NCBI GenBank assembly: GCA_028554755.1
Contig: JAPTOF010000005.1
Coordinates: 13,924,001 to 13,988,000, forward strand
DNA length: 64,000 nt
From: Cordia subcordata
Lineage: Eukaryota > Streptophyta > Magnoliopsida > Boraginales > Cordiaceae
Direction of reading: 5' to 3'
Part shown: piece after piece, positions 11,199 through 22,150 of the stretch
Layout of the letters: every line of letters starts with the position of its first letter
How positions within the stretch are numbered: the stretch's first letter is position 1
Translations under genes and position numbers: made by a program
Notes under the pieces: model-generated
Seen by the model: only the letters and a program-made list of their open reading frames with translations
Databases searched by the model: none
Told to the model about the DNA's origin: nothing

Positions 11199-13040
11199 AT
11201 GGCTTCCCAGCTTGCATCTTGCTGTAACCCCACATTTTCTCCTTCCTTCACCTCATCCTCCTCGCCCTTGCTCGGCCCTGCCAAGCAATCCCAATTCGTC
11301 GCCAATTCCAAGCGCCACCAGCGCTTCAAATTCTCATGCTGCAAATCCCCCGAAACCTCCCCTGGAAAACTCGACAGGCGAAACATGCTTCTTGGCATGG
11401 GAGGCCTCTACGGCGCTGCCAATCTTGTCGGAGACAAATCAGCCGTTGCCGATACAGTCGGCAGCGGACTACCTATACCATACCCTGATTTGTCTAGCTG
11501 TAGCACTGCGTATATTGTTTATAACCCAGACGACCCGTCACAAAATGTAGAAGTGCCCTATAGCTGCTGCCCCCCTGTGCCAAAGACTGAGGTCAAGCCA
11601 TACAAGATCCCTTCCACCAAGACCTTGCGAGTCCGACCAGCTGCTCATTTGGTCGATGACAAATACGTAGAGAAATACACGAAAGCCATTCAAGCGATGA
11701 GGGATCTTGACACTGACATCAACAATCCTCTGAGCTTCAAACATCAAGCCAACATCCATTGCGCCTACTGCAATTATGGCTACCCAACAGGGCTCAAAGA
11801 GGAAGATGGCGATGATATTCTGCTTCAGGTTCACAACTCCTGGCTCTTCCTTCCTTTCCACAGGTGGTATCTGTATTTCTTCGAGAAAATTGCTGGGACT
11901 TTGATTGATGACCCTACTTTTGCTTTGCCTTATTGGAACTGGGATGCCCCTTGTGGCATGACCATGCCTTACATGTTTGCTCCACAAATGTCACCCATTG
12001 ACCCTTCAAAACCCAACCCGTTGTATGATGAGAATCGCAACCAGGCTAATTTGCCACCAGCTGTGCTCGATTTGAGCCTTGGCGCGGCCACCACGCCTGA
12101 CATACAAAAGGTCTGCAACAATCTTGCTGTGATGTATAGGCAAATGGTTACCAATGCCCAGTCTGATGAAAGTTTCATGGGGAAACCATATTTCCTCGGC
12201 AGTCCACCAAACCCTGGGCCTGGTTCTCTTGAGAATTCGCCTCATGGCCCGGTGCATGTATGGACCGGAAGGCCTAGGGATGCTACTAGCACCCCTCCAA
12301 GCTACGGCGAGGACATGAGCAACTTCTACTCTGCAGGGAAAGACCCTATATTCTACTGCCACCACGCCAACGTAGACCGAATGTGGAGAATATGGCTGAA
12401 CCTGGGAGGCAAGAACTTCACCAACACGGCATGGTTGAACTCTCAGTTCTTCTTCTGGGACGAAAACAGCAACCCTGTTTACGTGACGGTTCAAGATTGC
12501 CTCGACGAGCAAAAGCTAGGATATACTTACCAACCCATGGAGCTGCCATGGCTCAAGGCCAAGCCAATGCCGAAACTAACCAAGACCGATGTCGCGAAAG
12601 CATCCGGGGCCCCATCGGTGGCTAATGCATTCCCAGCCAAGCTAGACAAGGTGGTGAAAGTCTTGGTTCAGCGGCCGAAGAAGTCGAGGTCCAAGGAACA
12701 GAAGAAGAAGAAGCACGAATTGCTGGTGCTGGAGGATATAGAGTTCCCATTGGATGTCCACGTGAAGTTCGATGTGTTCATCAACGACGAAGACGAAAAG
12801 GGCGATGTGCTGAGCAAGGCTGAGTTTGCAGGGACGTTCGTGAGTGTGCCTCATGGCGGAGGAGGACACAAAGGGCATCGTCATGGTTCTGGTAAGGCCT
12901 CGACCAGCATGACGATTGGGTTGGATGAGATATTGGAGGACTTGCAAGCTGATGATGATGAATTCATTCTGGTGACTTTGATTCCAAAGTCCGCTGGGGA
13001 CAAGGTCACCATTGACAACATCAAGATTGACTTCAAATAA
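11199..13040 (+). CDS. PPO: Polyphenol oxidase, chloroplastic (catechol oxidase/tyrosinase type)
   Basis: Type-3 copper enzyme that oxidises o-diphenols to quinones in the thylakoid lumen. The frame is open for 613 codons without an intron. Residues 1-84 look like a two-part transit signal: a Ser-rich stromal part, then twin arginines at 60-61, a hydrophobic stretch, and a cleavage-like AVA before Asp85. CuA ligands are His187 (in HCAYC), His212 and His221, with Cys191 placed for the Cys-His thioether. CuB ligands are His349, His353 and His389 (in DPIFYCHHANVDRMW). By alignment to known plant enzymes, Glu345 is the 'waterkeeper', Phe376 the gate residue, and Gly350 follows the first CuB His. 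The DWL domain (about 400-450) and the KFDV domain (KFDV at 523-526) follow. The usual DWLN reads AWLN (411-414). A Gly/His-rich loop lies at 552-564. The start has a good context (GCCATGG). Length is close to the usual 580-610, and nothing suggests decay. Confidence 0.97.
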   Translation: MASQLASCCNPTFSPSFTSSSSPLLGPAKQSQFVANSKRHQRFKFSCCKSPETSPGKLDRRNMLLGMGGLYGAANLVGDKSAVADTVGSGLPIPYPDLSSCSTAYIVYNPDDPSQNVEVPYSCCPPVPKTEVKPYKIPSTKTLRVRPAAHLVDDKYVEKYTKAIQAMRDLDTDINNPLSFKHQANIHCAYCNYGYPTGLKEEDGDDILLQVHNSWLFLPFHRWYLYFFEKIAGTLIDDPTFALPYWNWDAPCGMTMPYMFAPQMSPIDPSKPNPLYDENRNQANLPPAVLDLSLGAATTPDIQKVCNNLAVMYRQMVTNAQSDESFMGKPYFLGSPPNPGPGSLENSPHGPVHVWTGRPRDATSTPPSYGEDMSNFYSAGKDPIFYCHHANVDRMWRIWLNLGGKNFTNTAWLNSQFFFWDENSNPVYVTVQDCLDEQKLGYTYQPMELPWLKAKPMPKLTKTDVAKASGAPSVANAFPAKLDKVVKVLVQRPKKSRSKEQKKKKHELLVLEDIEFPLDVHVKFDVFINDEDEKGDVLSKAEFAGTFVSVPHGGGGHKGHRHGSGKASTSMTIGLDEILEDLQADDDEFILVTLIPKSAGDKVTIDNIKIDFK

Positions 13041-13142
13041 ATGCTTCGTGTTGCAGAAGAATGATCTTTTCTTTCATCTTTTTGTGTTGGTTATTAAGTA
13101 TTTGTAATCCTTGATGCTTCCGTTGTTCTAAAGCCATTGCCC

Positions 13143-13148
13143 AATAAA
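13143..13148 (+). terminator. Poly(A) signal of PPO
   Basis: AATAAA about 103 bp after the PPO stop codon, preceded by T-rich and TTTGTAAT sequence typical of plant near- and far-upstream elements. Confidence 0.55.
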
Positions 13149-13383
13149 AGGTGTATTTCTGCTAGTCTTTTGTGAAAGTTCTTCCCTTTTAACAAGCTTA
13201 ATTTCGTTTTGCAAGTTGTCTTTGTTAGTGTTTCCTTCTTAATTTAAAAGCTGCGCCATTTACTGATCTATCTCGTCTGATGTACGCCCTACTTCCTAAA
13301 TGCTTGATCATCCTCGATCTCCTTATAGATCACATCTAAGTAATAAACGTTGACTAACACATTATCAAATAAAGGGCAAATTT

Positions 13384-13732
13384 CACATAGGGTCTCTATT
13401 GTTTATAGAAATTATTAATTTAGTTTTTATTATTTTAAAAGTGACATTTTTAATGGCTAATGTATTTAAAAAATATCAATTTAGTCCCTATTGTTTCAAA
13501 AAAGGACCAATTTAATCCCTAATGTTTGTAAAAAGTGACTTAATTTATCCCCATCACATAGGGTCTCTATTGTTTATAGAAATTATTAATTTGGTTTCTA
13601 TTATTTTAAAAGTGACATATTTAATGGCTAATGTATTTGAAAAATATCAAATTAGTCCCTATTATTTCAAAAAATGACCAATTTGATCCCTAATATTTGT
13701 AAAAAGTGACTTAATTTATCCCCATCTTAGCC
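13384..13732. repeat. Tandem direct repeat, period 171 bp, two units
   Basis: Unit 1 (13384-13554) and unit 2 (13555 onward) both begin CACATAGGGTCTCTATTG and stay collinear with scattered substitutions to ACTTAATTTATCCCCATC. The duplication concerns only the left arm of the foldback repeat. Confidence 0.85.
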
Positions 13733-13914
13733 CCAAAAATGGTCATGTGATGGTCGCCTAACCAATTGAGAAGGATCAAAATTGGCACTTTTTGCAAACA
13801 TAATTATCAAAGACTAAATGAATTACTATTAAAACAATATGGACCAAATTAACTTTTTTTTTTTACAAACATTTAAAAATAAATAGTTCATTTTTAAAAT
13901 AATAGTGATTAAAC

Positions 13915-13981
<67 letters not shown>
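13915..13981. repeat. (ATT)n microsatellite
   Basis: About 22 uninterrupted trinucleotide units inside the right arm of the foldback repeat. Confidence 0.95.
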
Positions 13982-14016
13982 GTAAATAATAGGGACTATT
14001 TGTGGAATTTTTCCAC

Positions 14017-15780
14017 AATTAAACTATAAAAGTTGAAAGTTGACTTGGACCTAAAGGTCCACTGTATTGAGCTGGCTAGTTAGTCGCTGGACTTGAACCA
14101 CAAGGGTAAGGATACGAATCTCTTGCTCAAGTAGTTCATGGTCAACTCAACCACAGCCACACCCCCGAGCTTGAGGCCCTTGGGTGAGTCTGACCAGTAA
14201 TGGCACATCAAAAGACCAGTATAGTGGCATTGTTTAGACCGAAATTATAAACTAACAATCTAAGAGTCTATGCTAAGCTATATAACTTGAATGAGAAGGA
14301 TAAATAGGCTAGAAGTGTGGTGGTTTTGGAACCCTTTACTTGATATAATTGGTCATCTTTATACTTGAACCACCCTAAAAAGTTTTAATTTTTCTTATGA
14401 TTCTTGGCACTTCAATTGACATGAAGATCTTCCCTGATTTTGCCACAAACAATTACCGTGTTTTCCTTATTTAGTTGTTCATTTTGAATTCAAACGTATC
14501 AACAACTCATATCATGTCACATATTTCTTTCTCAGTATTTCTTCTTGCATTGACCTAGTTTTACCTTCGCCCAAATTTTGCATGTAAAACACATCTATAT
14601 AGTCTTTTCAGCATTTTTTTTCCTGAAAAAGACACCTAAATCCCTTATTTTTTAGCCATTAAACAAAATAGGTCCCCCTCAAATTTTTTATATCTATTCC
14701 CAAGTTCCTCTGTCATATTATTGTTAATTAAAATTAACGATGTAAGGATATTTTAGTCTTCAGTAGATTCATAAAAACAATGAAAGACAATAAGTAATAC
14801 CCTAACTCTTAACGTAAAATTTTATTACGATACCGAAGAACACCACAAATTAAATAAACTACACGCCAAAGCATTTGCTATCACCAAAGGACTTTTTTTC
14901 GGTTGGCAGGTCATATACATGTTTTTTGACATTGGAGAAAAACTCTATAGAAATCCAAAATTGAGGTAGTAATTTTAATTTAAATAAAAATTTGTCTTTC
15001 TTTTCTCCTAATTTTAAGCTCTTTCTTGTTTTAAGTTGTACAGTTATTTCAATGCTTGTTATATTTAAATGGGTTATTTGTATGAATTATATGTTCTCTT
15101 TAGTGATTAATCATTATTTTTGTATTTTTTTTTGGTTGATGATGACCAAGAATAATTATAATATGTAGCTGACTGTTGTTATTTTCTTATAATTATGATG
15201 ATTATTAGGATGTCTTGATAGTGATTAATCATTATTGTACATCATTGTGCTTTGAGAGTTTCTTGCTCTAATAGATTATGGAAAACCTAAGAAGTTTGCA
15301 AGTTACCTTGAGCATACAAGATTCTATTGTTCACTCTCTTGTATGATTGCGTTTATCATTTGGAATATGTTGATTCGGTTGAGTTATTTTATCAGTCTTA
15401 CCAAGTGGTATGAAGCATAATTATAAGAAAATAATAAAAGTAAACTATATATTATAATATTACCATGTGGTATCAAGCATATTTTTCAAAAAGGCCTAGC
15501 TTATCTTTCATGGGGATATAATATGCTATTTAGATCTAACTCATTAGCTTCTTTCCAATATACACGTGCTTTTCCTATCACTATATGCATCATCTTGGAC
15601 ATGAAAAAAAGAATTCGTTTCGTTAGTCTGTCTGTAATTTAGGCTTTTAATACTTTTGCACAAAAGTTTTTGTAAATTTTTTGATATAGAAATTTTTTAA
15701 CCTTTTCTTTTATTATTTCAGTCGAAATGTTGTTCCATTTGAACATTTGTTATAATGGAGAATACACTCGTGCCCAATCT
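14017..15780. other. Non-coding AT-rich DNA
   Basis: No gene recognised. The stretch at 14600-15000 may be the non-coding 5' side of the Mutator-like element that follows, but no terminal inverted repeat could be defined. Confidence 0.4.
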
Positions 15781-15789
15781 TAAATGAAA

Positions 15790-17920
15790 TGGATATGCTT
15801 ATACAGAGTTAACAACTGATAGTTGTTTATTGATGGATAGAGAATATTTAGGGCAACTTAAGTATTTTGAAGGTGTACACCCAACGACTAGGATATCTAT
15901 GGCCATAAAAAATGATGAAGATGTACAAAGACTTATATGTTTATACCTTGATGAAGGTGAGACACATATCTATTTGAATCTTCAACTCTGATCTTTCACT
16001 TCACAATTATCACAATTAATGCAAGATTTCAGTTAAAAACCTCGGTCTCCTAATTTTAAAATGCCACAAAATGTCAAGAAATTATTACAGGTGAATTAAT
16101 GTTATTGGAGTGACAATACTGATAACAATGGCAAGAAGACCAGGCAGCATCAAGAAGTTAATTGGGGTGATAATAGTGATGATTGAATTCCGAAAATGAA
16201 AATTGTAATGTTAATAATGAAGAAGCAAGTGATGACATTGGGGCTCGAATTGGGAAGTTAAGTGACAAGATGCATGGTAATTATTTTAAGAAGACAGTTG
16301 ATAGTGAGGGGAATGAAACTATTGAGCTTAAAATAGGCCTAATCTTTGGTAATATCAAGTATTTGAGGAGGGCGGTAGAAGAATATTCTGTAAGATTAGG
16401 GGTTAAACTTTTCTGAAAGAAGGAATGATAAGAAGTGATCAAAACTATATATAGTAATGAAGACTGCACCTGGAGGATCAATGCATCAGTTTATGTCGAT
16501 GGAAGAATATTTAAAATAAAGTTAGTAAGTTCAAACCATATATACTTGTATAAGCAATTTGAAGGGTATTAGAGCATTATTAAGATGGATAGATGAACAA
16601 TTATTGCCCAAATTCAGAAGTAATATCAATTGATCAATATCTAAGATAGACTTGAAAATGGAAGAAAAATTTTCTTGTACCTAAAAGAAATTATATAGGG
16701 CAAAACAAAAGGTTGTAGAATTGGTGTCCGATGATTGGGCTAAAAGCTATGCCCGTATTCCTTGATATGCAAAAGCTCTTCTCGAAACCAATTGCTTATT
16801 AAAAAATTAAGTGTAATGGTTTACAAAGCTAACTCTTAAATCTGCCAGAATATTTGTCAGCTTCATGGCACAAAGGGATGGATTCATAAATAGTTTAAAA
16901 CCATTCATTGGTCTCGGTTGCTTCTTAAAAGGACTAAAAGTAGTACTTACACAAGGACTATAACATTTATGAGTGACAAGTAAAAAGGATTGAAATATGC
17001 AGCTCATGATGTATGTTTTCGTGATAGGCAAATATATTGTTAACAACATTTATATGCAATTTTTTGGAAAAAAAAGATTTTGAGAGGTGAGACTTAGAAA
17101 GCTTTTTGGGGGAGCTTCAAATCATATAATGAGTATGAATTTAAAGAGATAATGGAAGAAATTTGTAAAATAGACCCATAAGCATATATGGCTAACAGTG
17201 GATTACAATGATAAATCGGATAAATGAGAAAGACATGCCTTTGATGAAGTCATTAAAAATGATCACGTCAAACAACATATTTGAATCATTCAATAGTATT
17301 TTCAGCACAAATAAAGGTAAGCCAATTCTTACTCTACTGGAGTGGATTGGAACAAAGGTAATGAAAAGTTTATGATAAGGTATTAGAAAGCTTTACAATG
17401 GGACTCAACTCTTCCTCCAAAAGTCATGAAAAAAGTCCAAAAATAAAAATAAAAAAAGTTGGGCGGGCATTTAAATCCATCATGTTCTTCGGACCGGGTA
17501 TTTCAAGTCCCCTAAGAAGGAAAAGTTGACATAGTGAACTTGGAAGGGCATACTTGTCATTTTAGGGAATGCCAAGTGAGTGCGTACCATGTAGGCATGC
17601 AATGACTTGTACAACGAAGATGAGATATAAATTAGAAAATGTAGATCCGTGCTTTACAGTTGAGGCCTATAAAAAGGACTTATAGAGGTATGATTCACAC
17701 AGTCTTAGATAAATTTATGTGGCTGGATGATGATACACACCAAAATGGGCAGCTCTAGATAAGGTATGAAAAAAAAAGGCCAAAGGTTAACAGGATTGGG
17801 GAATTTGGAAAGCCTACACAAGCTTCCGGACAGAGGTCTGTAAACCATAGATGCGTGTTATTCGAGACATAGCGGCATAATGAAGTTACATATCATTTGG
17901 GAGACAGAAGTAATATAGGT
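15790..17920 (+). pseudogene. Decayed Mutator-like (MULE, MuDR-type) transposase
   Basis: Scattered plus-strand frames, separated by stops and frameshifts, follow the order of a MuDR transposase. An acidic N-terminal piece lies at 16183-16413. A MuDR DNA-binding module follows at about 16445-16555 (DCTWRINASVYVDGRIFKI, then a His). A core fragment at about 17105-17190 reads NEYEFKEIMEEICKIDP. A SWIM zinc finger at about 17525-17602 reads VNLEGHTCHFRECQVSAYHV, which keeps C..H spacing but has lost one ligand (CHF where CHC is usual). The catalytic DDE residues cannot be placed. No frame is longer than 77 codons, so it is inactive. Terminal inverted repeats were not found. Confidence 0.75.
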
Positions 17921-18002
17921 GTTCATAATACTTTATGGCATTAGTGATATACTACGGCATTAACGTTTTCAATCTTACTAATTGATACTATGCTATCATA
18001 TT

Positions 18003-18004
<2 letters not shown>

Positions 18005-18058
<54 letters not shown>
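18005..18058. repeat. (CT)n microsatellite
   Basis: About 27 uninterrupted CT units between the decayed MULE and the CACTA element. Confidence 0.95.
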
Positions 18059-18061
<3 letters not shown>

Positions 18062-18123
18062 ATACTAGTAGTTATAACTAGAAATAATTATTTATTGGTC
18101 ATAAGAATAACTTATCATCATAT

Positions 18124-18785
18124 CACTACAAGAAAACATAGAATAGGTGGCGGTTTTATGGCGGCGATTTGAGTGAACCGCCAGCTATAAATAACATAGA
18201 CGACGGTTTAGTCTGAGCGCCACTAATTATAGTTATAGGCTGTGGTTTCCTTGCGAACCGCCACTAATTGTCTTGCATTTTTTTCGAAATAGTAAAAATG
18301 CGTTTCTATAACATTTTATTTTTTTGAAAATATTAAAAAGCTATAGGCGGCGTTTTTCCATAATAGGCGATAGTTTTTTCAATAGGTAAATATATTTTTA
18401 TTTGAGATAATTAATAAATGACTATTTAGCTTGTTTGATAGGTACAATGGTCATAGGGTACTACAGTAATAAATAGTTTGAGTTTGAATCTTTCAAGAAG
18501 CAAGATGCTATTTTTTTTTTCTTTTGTATTGCACATAAGCAGCGGTTTTAGAAACTGCCACTTATAACCAAATTAATATTTTTTATTTTCTTAAAATATT
18601 TTTCACTTAAAATTGTAATTTTCATATAAGCGGTGGTTTTAGAAACTGCCGGCTATGGTATTGCATAATAGGTAACGACAGTATAGGCGGCACAAGCTTA
18701 GACGGCAGTTTTGTCATTAGTGGCAGTTGAAAACTGCCGCTCATAAGCTTCAAAACCGCCGTGTATGTCTAGATTTTTTGTAGTA
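18124..18785. mobile_element. Non-autonomous CACTA (En/Spm) element
   Basis: The left end CACTACAAGAAAA and right end TTTTTTGTAGTA are inverted repeats of the CACTA class. The outermost right base is A where G is expected. A 3-bp duplication TAT lies on both sides (18121-18123 and 18786-18788), the size known for this superfamily. The interior is packed with subterminal GGCGGTTTT / AAACCGCC words in both orientations, as in the transposase-binding subterminal arrays of CACTA elements. At 662 bp with no frame, it depends on a transposase supplied elsewhere. Confidence 0.88.
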
Positions 18786-18788
18786 TAT

Positions 18789-20654
18789 TATTGGTGGATA
18801 TAGTTGTTTCATATTCTTTATTGTTTATTTTTATCAAAGGTTGAAAGAATTATTAGTCAACCAAACATGCAAGAAAAATATGCAATAATATAAGGATATT
18901 ATGCAAGCAACTATACATTTTTTTCTTTTACATTTTCTTGCATTAAATTTCTGATTTGTTATGGTTATTTGAATAGGTTTAGGGACATGACAGAGTTACT
19001 ATGAACAATTATTAGTATGTTGACTATAATACTAGGAAGACTTTTGACTCTAGCTTTGACAATACTTAAAAAAGAGCTTCCATTCGATCTTGACCGCCAT
19101 CCTATGGTCTTTCGGTTTGTGATCCCTGTGGTTATGTTGTTCCAGTCCATACCTAAAAGCAAGTAAAAAAGAAAAGGGCAATCTCTTGTCTTCGGTCAAA
19201 GGTAAAAGAAAGGCTTTTAAGTCAAGCAATCGATTGTATTTCAATTGTAACTACTAACTTATTGTAAGCATTCCTCTTGAGTTACTAATTGTCCCGCTAT
19301 TATTGTTGTGGAATTATTTTAAATGGGTTGTTATTGTACTTTGATTTTGGTTTTTGTTTCATTTCGTATCATGAAGGATTGGCGACTAGGTTAGCTGTGA
19401 TGGGATATTTGGTGCCACTGAATGGTGGATATAAGAAAGTGGATTTTGACATGGATGATATTTCTAGTTTTTATCAAATCATGGATTTTTGGTGTAGATA
19501 ATACTGTTGCCATGTCTTGTGGAAGCATTTGGTTGTGAAAAGATTATGGATTAATGTGTTTTTTTTAACTACGATGATTTTTTTATTGAATATTAAATAT
19601 ATTCAAGCTTTGTAGAAATCTCTATTATACCTGACCGGTTGAATAGTGAAAAAAATTGTGGATATGTTTACATTTTCTTATATGTATGTACACATAAAAG
19701 GGTCTCTATTGAACTTTTGATATTTGCGATTATTCTACTTTGTTTCACCACATTACCTTTTCTTTTTGTTTTCCCCCTCTCTTTTGTTGGGGGAGAGGGA
19801 GGGAAAGGGGTGAGTATAGGAGTTAGTATACAATTTTTTATCGCAAAAACAAATACTCATACAAGACCCAAAATTTCATGATTCTTGCATTAATACAATG
19901 GGTCTACAAATAATTCATCGCTAATTTATTAAGGCAATAAAAGCCTTTTTAAAGTAATAGAAATATCTATCAATTTTTTTAAGTAAAAAAAACTTTTGAA
20001 ACTTTTAAATGGCCAACAAAGTGCTAGATAGATAATGTAAAAAGTAAATAAAAATAAAAATGAATTCTTTTATCAATCCAAGTGGTGAATGAATAATGGA
20101 AAAAAAAAAAAGAAATATTAGATTTGTTTGCCTTGTCATTTGCTTTATTAAGAACAGAAATGACATTTTCTAACAAAGCTAACTTTTCCTTTAACTTTAA
20201 ATAACTTGTATTAGAGGGCCTGGGAAGGGGGGAAAAAAACTAAAAAGCCTATTTAATTTAATGGCTAGAAGTAAAAGACATAAATGTCTTGTTCCTGTTT
20301 TCTTCCCGATTTGCATCATTCATCAGGTCATTAGTGTTTCATTTTATTGGTGTTAAGTATTGGATTTTAACGACATTTTAATTTCAAAAAAAGCACTTGT
20401 AGAACCCTGAAGAAAAAAATTTACTAGAAGTCAGCTGCAATTGATTGTAGGATTGTTCAGTGAAAAGGCAAATCAAATAATATCTTCTGGACATTGCTAA
20501 TTTGTTCTGAGAAGATTTTTCATTAATTAATATATGGACATAATATTTGACCATTTTTGTCCCGAATTTGATAAGTTTCTTTTGGTTTAACATTGGATTT
20601 TTAAAAAAAAAAAAATTGAATATTTGACTATCCAACTAACAACCAAATTACTAA
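18789..20654. other. AT-rich DNA without a supported gene
   Basis: Short frames at 19289-19501 and 19639-19881 match nothing I recognise and have no splice context that would link them to a gene. Confidence 0.4.
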
Positions 20655-20771
20655 AGATTTAGTAGTCTAGTTGTATGCCTCTTACCTTTAATGTGAGTGG
20701 TCCAGGGATCAAATCCCGTTAGATATATGTTGTAATCAGTCTTTAGCCTCCCTTCAAGAAAAAAAAATGAT
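20655..20771 (+). mobile_element. tRNA-derived SINE
   Basis: An A-box-like TAGTCTAGTTG is followed about 40 bp later by a B-box-like GGGATCAAATCCC, and the copy ends in an A-rich tail at about 20756-20770. This is the usual layout of plant SINEs with an internal RNA polymerase III promoter. Family not determined; target duplication not clear. Confidence 0.6.
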
Positions 20772-22150
20772 ATCAAATTAACATTCTTGCTAATGAAATT
20801 AAAGACGATATAGCACTTGACAAACCAAAAGTTGTACCACTCTTCATATCCCGAGCAATTGATGCTATCCTCAATTTCCCATAAAACATAGCTTCAACAA
20901 CTTTGTTAAATTGTCATCCTTGACATTAATAAAAGACTAATAAAATAAAACAAAACAAAACAACAAGGAAGATATAATTAACCATCGATATTTGATAAGT
21001 TGGTTAATCAGAGAATACCACCGATAATGTAGATAATAAGTTTGAATAAGAAGATCGATTACAATATGATGGTCACAATATCATATCTTACGTTATGCTG
21101 AAGATCAGATTTTGAGATAAGGTTTAGCCCTACACGTGCGTTTTTTTTTTTTTTTTTAATTAGCATTTCTTTGTGCCTTGACCATTAATCTATAAAGACT
21201 TTTCTCAATGATTTAGTATGTTACGGCGAGAAATATCAAATGAATACCTCGTTCTGGAAAATTAATGTGCATTTTACTTGGTATACACTCGCCAATACAT
21301 TGGTAATTACATGTATAGTTAAATACGCGAAAAGTTTACGTGAGTTTATATATTTATTCAAACCTTTGTGAGAAGCATGTACATATTTGAAAGACAATAT
21401 AACTATATTTCTACAGAAAGCATAATGAAATTCAACCAAAGATAAATGAGTGAGATATGATAGACTACTGCCGATAGCCCGATACTAGAATAAAACGTGA
21501 TTTACTTGACGAAGTTGTAGAAAAGAAAAGAAGGAAAAAAAAAAAAAAGGTTCTAGCTAAGAGAGTTTGTAAGAGGGAAAAGAGATCAGCATCTCTATTT
21601 TAATCAGTCAATTTATTAAATAGCTTAAACTTAAACATTCAATAATTTCTAATGTCATTTTCTTTAAACTGCAAGATAAACAGAATCGGTGAAAACAATA
21701 TTAGCATAAAATGTCCAAATATATTACTATCTTTAAACTAAAATCTCATAAGTAACTTTTATTAACATAACACATCCAATTAAATTTTAACCTTAAAATT
21801 CCAATAAAATCTCATAAGATAAAAACGTTGGTACAAGCATGTACACTATCATCTAATTAGAATTCAATCAATTAAAGTAAAACATATAAACACTTCAACA
21901 AATTGAAAACCCTAATAGCTTTTCAATCATTGAATTGCCAAATTAAAAGCATGAAAAAAATTTTGCACCTCTTGAAAAACAATTGTATAATATTTCTGCA
22001 CCAAAGTAATCAACATAATGTGATGCTAAACGAAGATCAACTAATTAAGAAAACCATGAGAAAGGAAAAAGAGGAGGAACACAAAATGGAAATTATGTAC
22101 AAAGTGATCAATCCTGGAGTACATATGGTTAAAATAAACGCACAAACCAC
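20772..22150. other. AT-rich DNA downstream of the YSL gene
   Basis: No gene recognised. The part just left of 22151 should be the 3' UTR of the YSL gene on the minus strand. The plus-strand frame at 21903-22370 partly overlaps the YSL last exon and is a shadow. Confidence 0.5.

Larger units (their letters stand above)
13374..14016. repeat. Foldback-type repeat, copy 2, with internal duplication
   Basis: The left end (GGGCAAATTTCACATAGGGT and onward) and the reverse complement of the right end (13981-14016, reading like AATTCCACAAATAGTCCCTA) are about 30-bp imperfect inverted repeats. The left arm is present twice in tandem and the right arm once. The right arm also holds an (ATT)n tract. 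Relatives lie at 9670-11070. There is no coding frame; it could form a long hairpin if transcribed. Confidence 0.65.

Noticed and set aside
11538..12512. Long minus-strand open frames over PPO
   Set aside because: They are antisense shadows of the PPO reading frame; their translations show no domain and PPO codon bias explains them.
14060..14180. Possible tRNA-like B box (GGATACGAATCTC) as another SINE
   Set aside because: No matching A box at the right distance and no A-rich tail.
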